A stretch of 64,000 bases of DNA, from contig JALHMR010000010.1 of the NCBI GenBank assembly GCA_022843945.1, positions 1 through 64,000 on the forward strand, written 5' to 3'. Position numbers and translations under genes: made by a program. Shown here one piece after another: positions 8,472 through 17,991 of the stretch (position 1 is its first letter; every line of letters starts with the position of its first letter). The DNA is from Rhodospirillaceae bacterium. GTDB lineage: Bacteria > Pseudomonadota > Alphaproteobacteria > CACIAM-22H2. Under the pieces are notes generated by a model. That model saw nothing but the letters and a program-made list of their open reading frames with translations, was not told where the DNA came from and ran no database searches.

Positions 8472-10015
8472 GGCGATCGCGCGGGCGCGCAGTAGCGCGC
8501 GAAATGGCGGGCCAGTTCGGGCCGGAAGCTCACGGTCTGGTAGCAGGCATTCTCGGGGCCGTCCCGCGGCACAACGTTGGCGGGCAGCATCGAATGGAGA
8601 CCGGCGACAGCGATGAGACCGAAGGCTGCGGCCAGGCTCGAAGTCATCCGCCAGGCGCGCCACCGGCTTTGCTCGAGGGCGGCTGCGATCAGGATGCCGA
8701 GCGCGGTCGCCGTCCAGGGGTCGGTATAGATGCGGTAGCGCGGTGGAAAGCCCCTTAGACGGAAGACGACTTCGATGGCGAGCGCCAGCCCAAGTAGAGC
8801 CGCGGAGCGCAGGGCAGCCGACCTCCGGCCGCGCCAGAGAGCGAAACCCGCGCCGGCGAGGACGATCCACTCGACGAGGTGAAATGGGCTCCAGAGCCAG
8901 GACGTGACATCCAGGCGCGGGCGTAGCGTGGCGGCAAGGCTGCTGCCGATCTCCGCGACGAAGGCGCCCAGACCCTGCTGACCGGCAGCCATCGGCGTGG
9001 CGGCGAACTGCAGCATGTGATCGAGCAGGTTGACGACGACCATCGTGTTGTTTCGGTCGTGGCGGAGAAGCAGGAAAAACAGTCCGAGGGCGATTCCCGT
9101 TGCGCTGGCGGCGGCGCTGTTGATGATCCGTCGAGCGGGAAAACTGAATCCGATGCCATAGGTGACGATCGCCAGGCCGATGTATCCCGCGATTGCCGCC
9201 TGGTAGGCGCCGCTGCTATGGCCGATCTGGATCGCCCGCACGATCATCAGGGCGGCAGGGATCGTCATGGCGAGAGCGGCGAGCCGGAATGTCAGATCTA
9301 TTCCCTTCCCATCGACGGGGGGCGGCCCCATCGCCGAGTCCTGGCGGCGGCCGAAGAAGAGGGCCAGGATCGGCAAGCCGAGAAGCGGGAAAATCGCTTG
9401 TATCTTGGTGGCGAGCGCCAAGACTGCGACGAAGGCCGAACCGCCCAGAAGCACTTCCGCCCGACCTTCGGGCGCTTGCGCGGCCGACACCAGCCCGAGG
9501 AACGCGGCATAGCAGAAGATCACGGAGAGTATCTCAGGCCGCAGAATCACCGATTGGGCGCCGACACCGAGGCTGGTGGCCAGAATCAGTGCCGCCAACG
9601 CGGCAGCAAGGTCATGGCGTGTTATCCGCCTGACCGTCCAGAAAACAAGCGCGACCAGCAGCATGCTGAGCAGAACCGCCAGTCCGCGGCCCGCCACCAC
9701 GAGCCGCCCATAGGCGGAGTCGATCTCCGCGGCCGGCAGCGCGATCATGGTGCTGAAGGAAACGACGTCCAGGATACCGATCAAATAGAGCAGCTGGATC
9801 CACAGGCCGAGCAGAAGGAAATAGGCGTAGCCGGGGTGGTCGAAATTCCACTGCGGCAGACCGTCGTTCAGCAGCAAGGCCTCGTAGACGTAAGCGAGAT
9901 CGGCATCGGAAGTGGTGATGTAGGACCGGGTGATGTCGTGATGGAACGGGATGACCGCCGTGACGCCGGCCAGCAGGATGACGATGATCGCCGGTACGAG
10001 GCGCGAGGGCGCCAT
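8468..10015 (-). CDS. Polytopic membrane protein, possible GT-C (ArnT/PMT-like) glycosyltransferase
   Basis: A 515-residue protein with about eleven or twelve hydrophobic helices. The first loop after helix 1 contains TTSDADLAYVYEALLLND and NFDHPGYAYFLL. Acidic residues in the first periplasmic loop are typical of GT-C enzymes that use polyprenyl-phosphate sugars, for example ArnT and protein mannosyltransferases. No decisive motif is visible, so the enzyme class is an inference. It follows the methyltransferase-GT2 fusion by 5 bases, and that protein resembles enzymes that make polyprenyl-phosphate sugars, so donor-maker and user may be paired. Confidence 0.55.
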   Translation of the reverse strand: MAPSRLVPAIIVILLAGVTAVIPFHHDITRSYITTSDADLAYVYEALLLNDGLPQWNFDHPGYAYFLLLGLWIQLLYLIGILDVVSFSTMIALPAAEIDSAYGRLVVAGRGLAVLLSMLLVALVFWTVRRITRHDLAAALAALILATSLGVGAQSVILRPEILSVIFCYAAFLGLVSAAQAPEGRAEVLLGGSAFVAVLALATKIQAIFPLLGLPILALFFGRRQDSAMGPPPVDGKGIDLTFRLAALAMTIPAALMIVRAIQIGHSSGAYQAAIAGYIGLAIVTYGIGFSFPARRIINSAAASATGIALGLFFLLLRHDRNNTMVVVNLLDHMLQFAATPMAAGQQGLGAFVAEIGSSLAATLRPRLDVTSWLWSPFHLVEWIVLAGAGFALWRGRRSAALRSAALLGLALAIEVVFRLRGFPPRYRIYTDPWTATALGILIAAALEQSRWRAWRMTSSLAAAFGLIAVAGLHSMLPANVVPRDGPENACYQTVSFRPELARHFARYCAPARSP

Positions 10016-10020
10016 GATCG

Positions 10021-11472
10021 TCAGAACGCCTTGAAGCGGCGGTAGGCGACGAAGGCCATCCGCCAGAGATACCAGCCGTGGCGAAAGCGCGAAATCTGGG
10101 TTTCGCCGTAGCTCCGACCGGCATAGCGAAGCGGGACTTCGATGGTCTTCAGGAGTCGCCGGGCGGCTCCCAGGATCAGATCAAAATCCCCGAACGGGTC
10201 GTCGATCCGGAGCCAGCCGCGATCCGCGTCGATGGCCTGCCAGTCAGTCCGGCGCAAGCCCTTGGTACCGCATAGCGTGTCGGTCAGACGGCGGTTCAGA
10301 AGCCAGGAAAACAGCAGCGAAAAGGCGCGATTGCCAATCAGGTTCAAGAGCCGCATGGCGTCGTCGGCCATGGGATAGACGAAGCGGGTGCCATTGACGA
10401 AATCGGCCTGGCCCGAGGCGATCGCGTCGAACACCTTGGGCATGTCCTCCGGCGCCACGGTCATGTCGGCGTCCAGGATCATGACGATGTCGCCGGTGGC
10501 CTCCGCCATGCCGGTTCGGACCGCGTCGGCTTTGCCAATCCCCGGCTGGCGCAGGACGCGAGCCCGGCGCTCCGGATGCGCGGCGATCACCCGCTCGATC
10601 TCCTCGAAAGTGCCGTCGCTGCTGTGGCCTTCGACGAAGATGATCTCCAGCCGCGCCGGATATCGCGGCAGGCGCTGAAGGATCGGCTCGATATTGCCGC
10701 GCTCGTTGCGGCAGGGAATGATGACGCTTGCCGAAGGCTCCGGTGCCGCGGGGCCGGGCGGCGGCCGGGCGATCACGTAGCTCCGCAGCGCGAGATGCTC
10801 GACGACGGGCAACGTGCCGACGTAGCGATTGATGAGGTTGCCGGCACCGAAAGCGCGCCGCGGCAGAAGCTGGCGGCGCGCCGTCTGGACGGTGTCGTAG
10901 CGGGCCAGTGACAGCAGGTTTTCAACATCGCGTTGCGACAGCCAGCTCGCTCCTCTCTGGGGCATCTTGAGGGCCAGGGCTTCGCCCAGGCGCAGGAACG
11001 GCTCCCAGAGATGGCCGTGGTGGGCGATCACGATGCGCGAGCGGGAATGAAGGACGGACATCAGCCGCTCGAGGAACACCTGACAATCGTCAAGCAGGCC
11101 GAACGTATCCTGCAGGATGACGAAGTCGAAAGGTCCACCGGCAGCGCTCAGGGTTTCCGCGTCTTCGGCATCACCGACGATGAAGTGCAGACCAGGATGC
11201 TGCTCGCGCGCCAGGGCGATCATCCGGGGACTGAAGTCGATACCGACGCCGCGCGCCGGCCGCAGCGCCGCCAGCAGGGCCCCCGTGCCGCAGCCGATCT
11301 CGAGCACGGTTCGGCCCTCGGGAACCAGGAAACGCAGATAGCGCGTCTCTTCTTCGTAATAGTAGGCGTTGCGGGCGAGCCACCGGTCGCGCTCCGGGGC
11401 CATGCGCTCCGACAACTGCTGAATGGCTGACTTGCGCTGCGAACCAACCGCCGGGTTCGGCGCCGGGCTCAT
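10021..11472 (-). CDS. Fusion of SAM-dependent methyltransferase and DPM-synthase-like GT2
   Basis: A 483-residue two-domain protein. Residues 1-220 are a class I methyltransferase: VLEIGCGTGALLAAL is motif I, VGIDFSPRMIALA motif II, and FDFVILQDTFGLLDD motif IV. From about residue 245 a GT2 domain follows: ASVIIPCRNERGNIEPIL, EIIFVEGHSSDGT, IVMILDADMTV with DxD, and FVNGTRFVYP, as in dolichyl/polyprenyl-phosphate sugar synthases. The ATG overlaps the stop of the upstream GNAT gene (ATGA), which fixes the start. An open extension upstream is inside GNAT. Substrates are unknown. Confidence 0.8.
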   Translation of the reverse strand: MSPAPNPAVGSQRKSAIQQLSERMAPERDRWLARNAYYYEEETRYLRFLVPEGRTVLEIGCGTGALLAALRPARGVGIDFSPRMIALAREQHPGLHFIVGDAEDAETLSAAGGPFDFVILQDTFGLLDDCQVFLERLMSVLHSRSRIVIAHHGHLWEPFLRLGEALALKMPQRGASWLSQRDVENLLSLARYDTVQTARRQLLPRRAFGAGNLINRYVGTLPVVEHLALRSYVIARPPPGPAAPEPSASVIIPCRNERGNIEPILQRLPRYPARLEIIFVEGHSSDGTFEEIERVIAAHPERRARVLRQPGIGKADAVRTGMAEATGDIVMILDADMTVAPEDMPKVFDAIASGQADFVNGTRFVYPMADDAMRLLNLIGNRAFSLLFSWLLNRRLTDTLCGTKGLRRTDWQAIDADRGWLRIDDPFGDFDLILGAARRLLKTIEVPLRYAGRSYGETQISRFRHGWYLWRMAFVAYRRFKAF

Positions 11473-11939
11473 GCGCGCGTATCCACCGTCAATATGAACT
11501 TGAAGAAGACGTCGTCGCGGGCATAGCCGCAAGCGCGATAGAGCGCCTGGGCGGTGACGTTGTCGTGCTCCGTGGTCAGCTCAAGGCGGATGGCGCCGGT
11601 CTGGCGGGCGAAGTCGCGGGCCTGGTCCATCAGGCGCCGGCCGATGCCCAGGCGCCGCGCGCCCGGCGCCACGTACAGGTCGTTGAGGATCCAGACCCGT
11701 TTCATGGAAACCGAGGACAGCGACGGGTAGAGCTGGACGAAACCGACGGCCACGCCGTGATGGCGGGCGAGGAGAAGTGCTGCGTCCTTGCGCTTGAAGC
11801 GCTCGGCCAGGAAGGCGCGGGCCGCGGCGATATCGGAGGCCTGGCGGTAGAAGACGCGGTAGGCATCGAACAGGGCCGCGGCTTCGTCGAGATCGCGTGC
11901 GCCCGCTTCGCCGACGGTGATCCCCGCCCCCCGCGCCAT
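11469..11939 (-). CDS. GNAT family N-acetyltransferase
   Basis: A 156-residue GNAT protein. VWILNDLYVAPGARRLGIGRRLMDQA is the acetyl-CoA-binding motif A (R/Q-x-x-G-x-G/A), and NVTAQALYRACGYARDDVFFKF is the C-terminal motif B. Acceptor substrate is unknown. The length and lack of extra domains fit small-molecule or protein N-terminal acetyltransferases. It follows the DUF971 gene by 3 bases and overlaps the downstream fusion gene by 4, so it is one member of a tightly packed run that begins at the thioredoxin gene or at msrA. Confidence 0.8.
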   Translation of the reverse strand: MARGAGITVGEAGARDLDEAAALFDAYRVFYRQASDIAAARAFLAERFKRKDAALLLARHHGVAVGFVQLYPSLSSVSMKRVWILNDLYVAPGARRLGIGRRLMDQARDFARQTGAIRLELTTEHDNVTAQALYRACGYARDDVFFKFILTVDTRA

Positions 11940-11942
11940 GCG

Positions 11943-12338
11943 TCAAGCCTTGCCCACGCGCGCCGGCGGATCGCGCGACAGGCCCTTGGCGGCGAGGGCG
12001 GCCAGGTAGTCGTTCCAGATCTTGTCGCGGTTCTCGCCGAGATGGCGCAGGTATTCCCAGCTGAAGATGCCGGTATCGTGGAGGTCGTCGAACTTGATGC
12101 GGATGGCGTAGTGGCCGACCGGCTCGACGCCGAGAATCCCGATATGGCGCCGGCCGGCGACGATTTGCTTCTGGTCGGGGCCGTGTCCCATGACCTCGGC
12201 GGACGGGCTCTCGACCCGCAGCAGCTCTGCCGGGAAGGCGAAGCTCTTGCCGTCGTCGAAATCGATCTCGAGAGTCTTTTCGGCTTTCTTGAGCCGGATC
12301 TCGACCGGCCAGCTTCGGGTCCCGAAGCTCTCGCTCAC
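11943..12338 (-). CDS. DUF971 / gamma-butyrobetaine hydroxylase N-terminal-like domain protein
   Basis: A 131-residue protein starting at GTG in a GTGA overlap with the upstream Trm112-like gene. The frame continues upstream but only inside that gene. The domain signature is clear: [39 protein letters not shown] and [20 protein letters not shown]. In eukaryotes this domain is fused to Fe/2-oxoglutarate hydroxylases. Stand-alone bacterial forms (often next to apbC/mrp-type genes) are linked to iron-sulfur or metal handling, but no activity is proven. [12 protein letters not shown] is the most conserved block. Confidence 0.82.
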   Translation of the reverse strand: MSESFGTRSWPVEIRLKKAEKTLEIDFDDGKSFAFPAELLRVESPSAEVMGHGPDQKQIVAGRRHIGILGVEPVGHYAIRIKFDDLHDTGIFSWEYLRHLGENRDKIWNDYLAALAAKGLSRDPPARVGKA

Positions 12339-12541
12339 GGCTTGCCGGGATCGCTGACCGGGCCGGCGGTTTCGTCCAGGCGCCTGGCCTCGTCGATCAG
12401 CATGATCGGGATGCCGTCGCGGATCGGATAGGCGAGCCCCGCCTGCTCGCTGACCAGCTCCTCGCGCTCGGCATCGTAGCGCAGCGGCCCCTTGGTCAGG
12501 GGGCACACCAGGATCTCCAGCAGTTTCGGATCGACGGCCAT
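12335..12541 (-). CDS. Trm112/UPF0434 family protein
   Basis: A 68-residue protein starting [20 protein letters not shown] and ending with [21 protein letters not shown], the full Trm112 fold. The usual zinc ligands are only partly present: CPLTKG keeps one cysteine and the second CxxC is absent, as in many bacterial UPF0434 proteins. Eukaryotic and archaeal Trm112 activates tRNA and ribosomal methyltransferases. The bacterial role is not established. Its last four bases form the GTGA start of the DUF971 gene. The longer open frame upstream gives residues with no family match. Confidence 0.85.
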   Translation of the reverse strand: MAVDPKLLEILVCPLTKGPLRYDAEREELVSEQAGLAYPIRDGIPIMLIDEARRLDETAGPVSDPGKP

Positions 12542-12604
12542 CGTCTCGCTCGTTTGGGTCCGGCTTTTTATCATCCGGCCGCAGCCGGCCGTCAATCAGG
12601 GCCG

Positions 12605-13306
12605 TCAGTGGCGGGCGGATTTATCGCCGCTGCCGGCCAGGCCCATCTCGATGAGCGCGATCATGGCACGGCCGCGCTCGACGGTGGTCGGGTATTCGAG
12701 CAGGGCCTGCTGCTCCTGGGGCGCGAAGGGGCAGAGCATGGCCAGCGTGGTGATCAGCCGCTCGTCGGGCGTTTCGGCCACCGCGTTCCAGTCGGCCGGG
12801 ATGTTGCGGGCCGCGAAATAGGCGCGCAGGCCGCGCAGCAGCCGGTCGCGGTCGAAGGCGCCGACCGTGGCCCCTTCTTCGGGCGTCAGGTCCGCCTGCC
12901 AGCGCGCGAAATCGGGCACCACCCGGCGGTAGCCGCGCGTGGTGGTCAGCTCCTCGGCGATGTCGAAGCGGCAGAGGCCCTGCAGGGCGATGACGTAGCG
13001 CCCGTCCTCGGTCTCGCTGAAGCTGACCAGCCGCCCGGCGCAGCCGGTGCCGTAGAGCGCGGTCGGCGGCGGCGTGAGGCCGTCGGCGCGGGTCATGCCC
13101 TCGCCGCCGGGCTGGCGCGGCTGGATCATGCCGATCAGCCGGTCGCGCGCCGCCAGCGCGTCGTCGATCATCGCCAGGTAGCGCGGCTCGAAGATGTTGA
13201 GCGGCAGCCGGCCGCGCGGCAGCAGCAGGGCCCCGGTCAGCGGGAAGACCGGCAGCGAGGTCGGCAGGTCGCCGATTCGGGCAAAGGGGCTGCTGCGGGC
13301 GTTCAC
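12605..13306 (-). CDS. LON N-terminal substrate-binding domain protein (stand-alone)
   Basis: A 233-residue protein consisting of the LON-N (PUA-like) domain without the AAA+ and protease parts. DLPTSLPVFPLTGALLLPRGRLPLNIFEPRYLAMIDDAL is the N-terminal strand-helix core, followed by GRLVSFSETEDGRYVIALQGLCRF. It starts at GTG in a GTGA overlap with the thioredoxin-TPR gene, a conserved pairing in alphaproteobacteria. Probable role is recognition of misfolded or hydrophobic peptides alongside that chaperone. No enzymatic residues are seen. A 63-base gap precedes the Trm112-like gene and contains a CGGCCG-cagc-CGGCCG dyad. Confidence 0.87.
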   Translation of the reverse strand: MNARSSPFARIGDLPTSLPVFPLTGALLLPRGRLPLNIFEPRYLAMIDDALAARDRLIGMIQPRQPGGEGMTRADGLTPPPTALYGTGCAGRLVSFSETEDGRYVIALQGLCRFDIAEELTTTRGYRRVVPDFARWQADLTPEEGATVGAFDRDRLLRGLRAYFAARNIPADWNAVAETPDERLITTLAMLCPFAPQEQQALLEYPTTVERGRAMIALIEMGLAGSGDKSARH

Positions 13307-14217
13307 GCGAACATCAGCGAGGACAGACGCTTGCGACCCGAGATGGTGTGCGGGTTGGTCGAGCCGAGGACCTCGAAGAATTTGACCATCTGCTTGCGCG
13401 CCGCCTCGTCGTTCCACTTGCGGTCGCGCTTGAACAGCTCGAGCAGCTGGTCGATCGCCTCCTCGACCTGCCCGCCGGCGAACAGCGCCGTGGCGAGGTC
13501 GAGCCGGGCCTGGTGATCGGCTGGATTCTGCGCCACCGCCTCGCGCAGCTTGCCGAGGTCGCCCGCCTCCTTCGCCTGGCTGGCGAGATCGAGGGCGGCG
13601 CGCGCCGCCACGACATCGGCGTGCTTCTGCGCCTCGGTCGGCAGGCCGTCGAGCAGCTGCTTGGCCTTGGCCGCATCGCCGGCAGCGAGATAGCACTTGG
13701 CCAGCCCGGCCGCCGCCTCGGCATTGCCGGGCTCGCGGGCCAACACCTGGCCGAGCAAGGCGCTGGCCGTACCCGTATCGCCTTCGGCCAGGGCCGCCTT
13801 GGCCTCTTCGAGCGCCATGGCGATCGGCGAGGGCTGGGCGGCCGCGGGGCCGCCGAGCTTCTTGATGAAGGCCTTGATCTGGCTCTCGGGCACGGCGCCG
13901 ACGAACCCGTCGACCGGCCGCCCGCCCTTGAAGGCGAAGACCGCCGGGATTGACTGGATGCGCATCTGCTGCGCGATCTCGGGATTCTCGTCGATATTGA
14001 CCTTGACCATGCGCACGGCGCCGTTGGCCTCGCGCACCGCCTTCTCGAGCGCCGGGCCGAGCTGCTTGCAGGGCCCGCACCACGGGGCCCAGAAATCGAC
14101 GATCACCGGCACGTCGCGCGAGCCCTCGATGACATCCGCCATGAAGGTGGTGACGTCGCTGTCCTTGATCAGAGTGGCGCCGCCCTTTGCGGGGGCCGCG
14201 CCGATAAGCGATTCCAT
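13303..14217 (-). CDS. Thioredoxin-TPR protein (CnoX/YbbN family)
   Basis: A 304-residue protein with an N-terminal thioredoxin domain and a C-terminal TPR region. FWAPWCGPCK places the redox cysteines at C47 and C50, and IQSIPAVFAFKGG holds the cis-proline. From about residue 130, helical repeats rich in A, E and L (EAKAALAEGDTGTASALLGQ, EAAAGLAKCYLAAGDAAKAK) form tetratricopeptides. E. coli YbbN has lost one catalytic cysteine, whereas this protein keeps the CxxC pair, so it could be both redox-active and a holdase. It is a cytosolic protein with no signal peptide, and it starts the run of overlapping genes downstream. Confidence 0.92.
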   Translation of the reverse strand: MESLIGAAPAKGGATLIKDSDVTTFMADVIEGSRDVPVIVDFWAPWCGPCKQLGPALEKAVREANGAVRMVKVNIDENPEIAQQMRIQSIPAVFAFKGGRPVDGFVGAVPESQIKAFIKKLGGPAAAQPSPIAMALEEAKAALAEGDTGTASALLGQVLAREPGNAEAAAGLAKCYLAAGDAAKAKQLLDGLPTEAQKHADVVAARAALDLASQAKEAGDLGKLREAVAQNPADHQARLDLATALFAGGQVEEAIDQLLELFKRDRKWNDEAARKQMVKFFEVLGSTNPHTISGRKRLSSLMFA

Positions 14218-14338
14218 GGTTCTATGGCCTTATTTCAACGAAAAGAAACGCGGCGCCGACGCTCCGCCGGCCCCGCCAAGCCCTTTAGATGGCGGTTTTC
14301 GCCGCGCTTCGCAACCTTTGCGGTACCGGACCGGGAGC

Positions 14339-14998
14339 CTAGCGCGCCCCCACGCCGGTGCCGATCGGGCACGAGACGCCGGTGCCGCCGAGCCCGCAAT
14401 AGCCGGCGGGGTTCTTGGCCAGATATTGCTGGTGGTAGTCCTCGGCGTAGTAGAACGGCGGCGCGTCGAGGATCTCGGTGGTGATCGGCCCGTAGCCGGC
14501 CGCGGCGATCGCCTTGGCATAGGCCGTTTTCGAGGCCTCGGCCAGCCGGCGCTGCTCGGGCGAGGTCACATAGATCCCGGAGCGGTACTGCGTGCCGATA
14601 TCGTTGCCCTGGCGCATGCCCTGGGTCGGATCATGGCTTTCCCAGAAGGTCTTGAGCAGGGCGTCGTAGCTGACGGTCTTGGGATCGAAGGCCACCAGCA
14701 CGACCTCGTTGTGTCCGGTCAGGCCGGAGCAGACCTCCTCGTAAGTCGCGTTCGGCGTCAGCCCGGCGGCGTAGCCGACGGCCGTGCTGAAGATATCGGG
14801 CATCTGCCAGAACTTGCGCTCCGCCCCCCAGAAGCAGCCGAGGCCGAACAGGGCCCGCTCGATGCCCTCGGGAAACGGCGGCGCGATCGGCCGGCCGAGC
14901 ACGAAATGCCGGTTGTCGATGGGCATCGGCGTGGAGCGGCCGGGCAGGGCCGTCTCGGGGGTAGGCAGGGCCGATTTCTTCTGGCGGAGCATGAACAT
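14339..14998 (-). CDS. msrA: Peptide methionine sulfoxide reductase MsrA
   Basis: A 219-residue Msr[14 protein letters not shown] carries the catalytic cysteine C55, and [14 protein letters not shown] at the C-terminus supplies the recycling cysteines. [15 protein letters not shown] and [26 protein letters not shown] are family blocks. It reduces methionine-S-sulfoxide in proteins using thioredoxin, which fits the thioredoxin-like gene 121 bases downstream on the same strand. The start was chosen for GAGG 6 bases upstream (ATG, with another ATG two codons later). An N-terminal extension of about 45 residues precedes the domain and has no signal-peptide character. Confidence 0.93.
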   Translation of the reverse strand: MFMLRQKKSALPTPETALPGRSTPMPIDNRHFVLGRPIAPPFPEGIERALFGLGCFWGAERKFWQMPDIFSTAVGYAAGLTPNATYEEVCSGLTGHNEVVLVAFDPKTVSYDALLKTFWESHDPTQGMRQGNDIGTQYRSGIYVTSPEQRRLAEASKTAYAKAIAAAGYGPITTEILDAPPFYYAEDYHQQYLAKNPAGYCGLGGTGVSCPIGTGVGAR

Positions 14999-15050
14999 GG
15001 CGGACCTCAGCGGATGCCGGAATCGCTAATGTCGGCCTTTGGACGCACAC

Positions 15051-15078
15051 TTGCAATCCCGGCCGAAACCCCTATGAT
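15051..15078 (+). promoter_or_regulatory. Sigma-70-type promoter of tRNA-Gly
   Basis: TTGCAA (15051-15056), a 16-bp spacer and TATGAT (15073-15078) make a close match to the housekeeping consensus. The predicted start near 15085 gives a leader of about 38 nt before the tRNA. Confidence 0.6.
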
Positions 15079-15122
15079 CGCGCCGCTTTCGCCCGGCCGG
15101 GCTGTTGCCGCCGGTGAAAGTC

Positions 15123-15197
15123 GCGGGAGTAGCTCAGGGGTAGAGCATCACGTTGCCAACGTGAGGGTCGAGGGTTCGAATCCCTTCTCCCGCTCCA
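15123..15197 (+). tRNA. tRNA-Gly (anticodon GCC)
   Basis: The sequence folds into a full cloverleaf: a 7-bp acceptor stem (GCGGGAG with CTCCCGC), a D arm AGCTCAGGGGTAGAGC, an anticodon stem-loop CACGTTGCCAACGTG with anticodon GCC at 15155-15157, and a T arm with GGTTCGAATCC. The discriminator is T, and the 3' CCA is encoded. It reads GGC and GGT glycine codons. No intrinsic terminator was seen after it. The remaining 220 bases before the histidine kinase gene hold nothing I can identify. Confidence 0.97.
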
Positions 15198-15420
15198 TCT
15201 TCCCTTCAAAGCCTGCAACCTTTAGCGCTGCTGCGCTGCCTGACGAGGAAGATGGCGCGCGACCGCTGCCGGTCGCCAGGTCTCGTAAGTGTGACCGCGG
15301 CCGTTTCCGCGTCTCCTTTTCGTTAGCGATTTCTTAGCCAAGAAATGGGCCAAATGGCCGTTGCGCGCCGTCCCCGGGCGATTCCCGGGTGCGGGCGTAA
15401 GCCCTTGGAGGGTCGACAGG

Positions 15421-17991
15421 ATGTCGGAAGGCCGGAGAGCCACTGCCCGCGGTAGAGCCGCCGGCGGAGCCGCCGCCGTCCGTTCTGCAGGCGCCACGAC
15501 TCCGCGCCGCACCCTGCTTGTCCTTGGCGTGGTGATCGTCGTTGCCGCGTTGGTCGCTACAGCCGGCCTGGTCTGGGAGCGGCGCGAGCGCACGATCATC
15601 AGCGCCGGCCAGGAGATGCGGCGGTTGAGCACGGTGCTCGCCGGCGAGGTCGCGCGCACCATTCAGGGCGTCGACGTGATGCTCCGCGCCAGCGCCGAGG
15701 CCTACATTGCACTGGCGCAGACGGAGGCCTCGTCCACCGCTTCGGTCCACGCCATGCTGCGCGAGCGGGCCGCGGCTCTGTCCGATGTCGTGCGCATCCA
15801 TTTGATTGTCGGGGCCGATGGCCGGCTGCTCTATGACTCATTGACCCACCCGGCCACCACGTTGTGGCTTGGCGCCCGCGATTTCTTCGCCGCCCACCGC
15901 GATCGACCGGCGCAGGGACTGCACATCTCGCCGCCCTCCCGCCTGACGAACTACGGCGACTGGGTGCTCGCCCTGTCGCGCCGTCTCGAGCATCGCGACG
16001 GGAGTTTCGCGGGTGTGGTCGTCGCCGTGGTCAACGCGGTGCATTTCGAGAGCCTGTTCGGCAGCCTCGATCTGGGGCCGGGTACCGCCGTGTCGCTCGT
16101 CCACCACGATGGCGGGCTGATCGCGCGCGCCCCCCCGGAACCCGAGGCGATCGGCGCCATTGACCGCGAGACCGATCCGCGTGCGCTGCTCAAGCAGGGA
16201 ACTCGCGAGGCGGTCATCGGCATCGCGGAAGATGCCGGCCCGGCGCCCCCGATGCTTGCCGTGCGGGCGCTGCCCGATCTGCCGCTCGCGGTGGTGGTCA
16301 GTGGCCGCCACGCGGACCTGCTGGCCGGGTGGCGCGAGGAGACGTCGTGGGTCGCGGGAGCCGTGTCGCTTGCCCTTGTCGTCGTCCTGATCCTGCTGGG
16401 CCTGCTGGCCCGGCAGATCCGTCGTCACGAACACGTCGCCGAGGCGCTGGCGGAAAGCCAGCGCTGGCTTGATCGCGCGCAGGCAGCGGCCAATATCGGC
16501 AGCTGGGTGTCGCGGCTGAGCGGCCGCGACGACTGGTCACCGGAAACCTACCGTGTCCTGGGCGTGGATCCGGCCATGTTCGTGCCCTCGGTCGCCAATT
16601 TCGAGACGCTGGTCCATCCGGATGATTTCGCCGGCTATCGCCAAGCCGCCAGGCACTCGATCAAGACCGGCATCCCCTACAACCATGTCCATCGCATCAT
16701 CCGGCCCGATGGAACCGTGCGCTGGATCCATTCGCAGGCTGACACGATCCGCGATGCCAGCGGCCGGACCGTGCAGATGATCGGCACGGTTCAGGACATT
16801 ACCGACCGCAAGATCGCCGAGGACGCCTTGCGGCTGTCGGAAGCCCGCCTGCGCGACTACGCCGAAACCGCTTCGGACTGGTATTGGGAAACCGGCCCCG
16901 ACGACCGCTTCACCTACATGTCGAGCCGCATCAAGGCCTTCGGCATGGACGACAACGTGCGGCTCGGCAAGACGCGGCGCGAACTGGCGCTCGATGTCGC
17001 TGAGGACCCGGATAAATGGCGCGATCTGGAGGCGCTGACCGGTCGCCGCGAGCCGTTCCGCGACTTCGTCTACAGGATGGCGCTACCCGGCGAGCGCGAA
17101 ACCCATGTTTCGGTTAGCGGCAAGCCGGTCTTCGACGCCGATGGCCGGTTCCTCGGTTATCGCGGAACGGCGCGCGACGTCACCGCCTTCATCCAGGCCG
17201 AAGAGCGGTTGCGCGAGGCCAAGACCACGGCCGAGACGGCCAGCGCCGCCAAGACCTCGTTCCTCGCCAATATGAGCCATGAGCTGCGCACGCCGCTCAA
17301 TGCCATCATCGGCTTTGCCGAAGCGCTGTCGGCGGGCTACTTCGGCGCGCTCAACACCAAGCAGACCGAATACGTGCGCGATATCCGGGAGTCGGGCAAC
17401 CACCTCCTCCTGCTGATCAACGACCTGCTGGACGTCGCCAAGATCGAGGCCGGCAAGTTCGAGCTTCAGCCAGAGCCGCTCGATCTGGTGCAGGAGGTCC
17501 AGGCCTGCCTGCGTCTGGTGATGCCGCGGGCCGTGGAGGGCAATGTCAGCCTGGAGCCGCAGCTGCCCACGGGTCTGCCGCTCTTCCGGGCGGATCGGCG
17601 CGCCCTGAAGCAGGTGGTTCTCAACCTCCTGTCGAACGCCGTGAAGTTCACCCTGCCGGGCGGCCGCGTGACCGTCTCGGTGCGCTACGATCTGGCGGAT
17701 GGCGCCCAGATCTCGGTGGCCGATACGGGCATCGGTATCGCCTCGAGCGATCTGCCGAAGGTCGTGCTGCCGTTCGGCTCCCTGCCGCGCAATGCGACTC
17801 TCAGCCGGCGGCGCGAAGGCACGGGGCTCGGCCTGCCGCTGTCAAAATCGCTGGTCGAGATGCATGGCGGCCGCCTCGAGATCGTCAGCGAGGTCGGTCA
17901 CGGCACGATTGCCACGGTCCGGCTGCCGGCGGAGCCGCCGGCCCGGGGCGTGGCTATTCCAGGATCGACGTCAACAGCAGTGCAGCGGTGA
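15421..17991 (+). CDS. Membrane-bound sensor histidine kinase with dCache-like and two PAS domains
   Basis: An 856-residue kinase. Transmembrane helices lie near residues 35-55 ([20 protein letters not shown]) and 315-340 ([20 protein letters not shown]). Between them is a periplasmic domain with the [10 protein letters not shown] and [12 protein letters not shown] blocks of dCache/Gram-negative chemosensors. Two PAS domains follow (about 360-480 and 485-600), then HisKA with [10 protein letters not shown] (H620), and HATPase_c with N-box [14 protein letters not shown] and [11 protein letters not shown]. There is no receiver domain, and no response regulator gene is adjacent. GGAGG 9 bases before the ATG fixes the start. 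The 3' end overlaps the convergent small gene by 38 bases. Confidence 0.9.
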   Translation: MSEGRRATARGRAAGGAAAVRSAGATTPRRTLLVLGVVIVVAALVATAGLVWERRERTIISAGQEMRRLSTVLAGEVARTIQGVDVMLRASAEAYIALAQTEASSTASVHAMLRERAAALSDVVRIHLIVGADGRLLYDSLTHPATTLWLGARDFFAAHRDRPAQGLHISPPSRLTNYGDWVLALSRRLEHRDGSFAGVVVAVVNAVHFESLFGSLDLGPGTAVSLVHHDGGLIARAPPEPEAIGAIDRETDPRALLKQGTREAVIGIAEDAGPAPPMLAVRALPDLPLAVVVSGRHADLLAGWREETSWVAGAVSLALVVVLILLGLLARQIRRHEHVAEALAESQRWLDRAQAAANIGSWVSRLSGRDDWSPETYRVLGVDPAMFVPSVANFETLVHPDDFAGYRQAARHSIKTGIPYNHVHRIIRPDGTVRWIHSQADTIRDASGRTVQMIGTVQDITDRKIAEDALRLSEARLRDYAETASDWYWETGPDDRFTYMSSRIKAFGMDDNVRLGKTRRELALDVAEDPDKWRDLEALTGRREPFRDFVYRMALPGERETHVSVSGKPVFDADGRFLGYRGTARDVTAFIQAEERLREAKTTAETASAAKTSFLANMSHELRTPLNAIIGFAEALSAGYFGALNTKQTEYVRDIRESGNHLLLLINDLLDVAKIEAGKFELQPEPLDLVQEVQACLRLVMPRAVEGNVSLEPQLPTGLPLFRADRRALKQVVLNLLSNAVKFTLPGGRVTVSVRYDLADGAQISVADTGIGIASSDLPKVVLPFGSLPRNATLSRRREGTGLGLPLSKSLVEMHGGRLEIVSEVGHGTIATVRLPAEPPARGVAIPGSTSTAVQR

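Noticed and set aside
12575-12591. A CGGCCG dyad downstream of the LON-N gene as a terminator
   Set aside because: The run next to it reads A and not T on the transcribed minus strand, so it cannot work as an intrinsic terminator there.
15361-15420. A longer start for the histidine kinase
   Set aside because: The extra residues are proline/glycine-rich with no domain, and GGAGG with proper spacing precedes the inner ATG.
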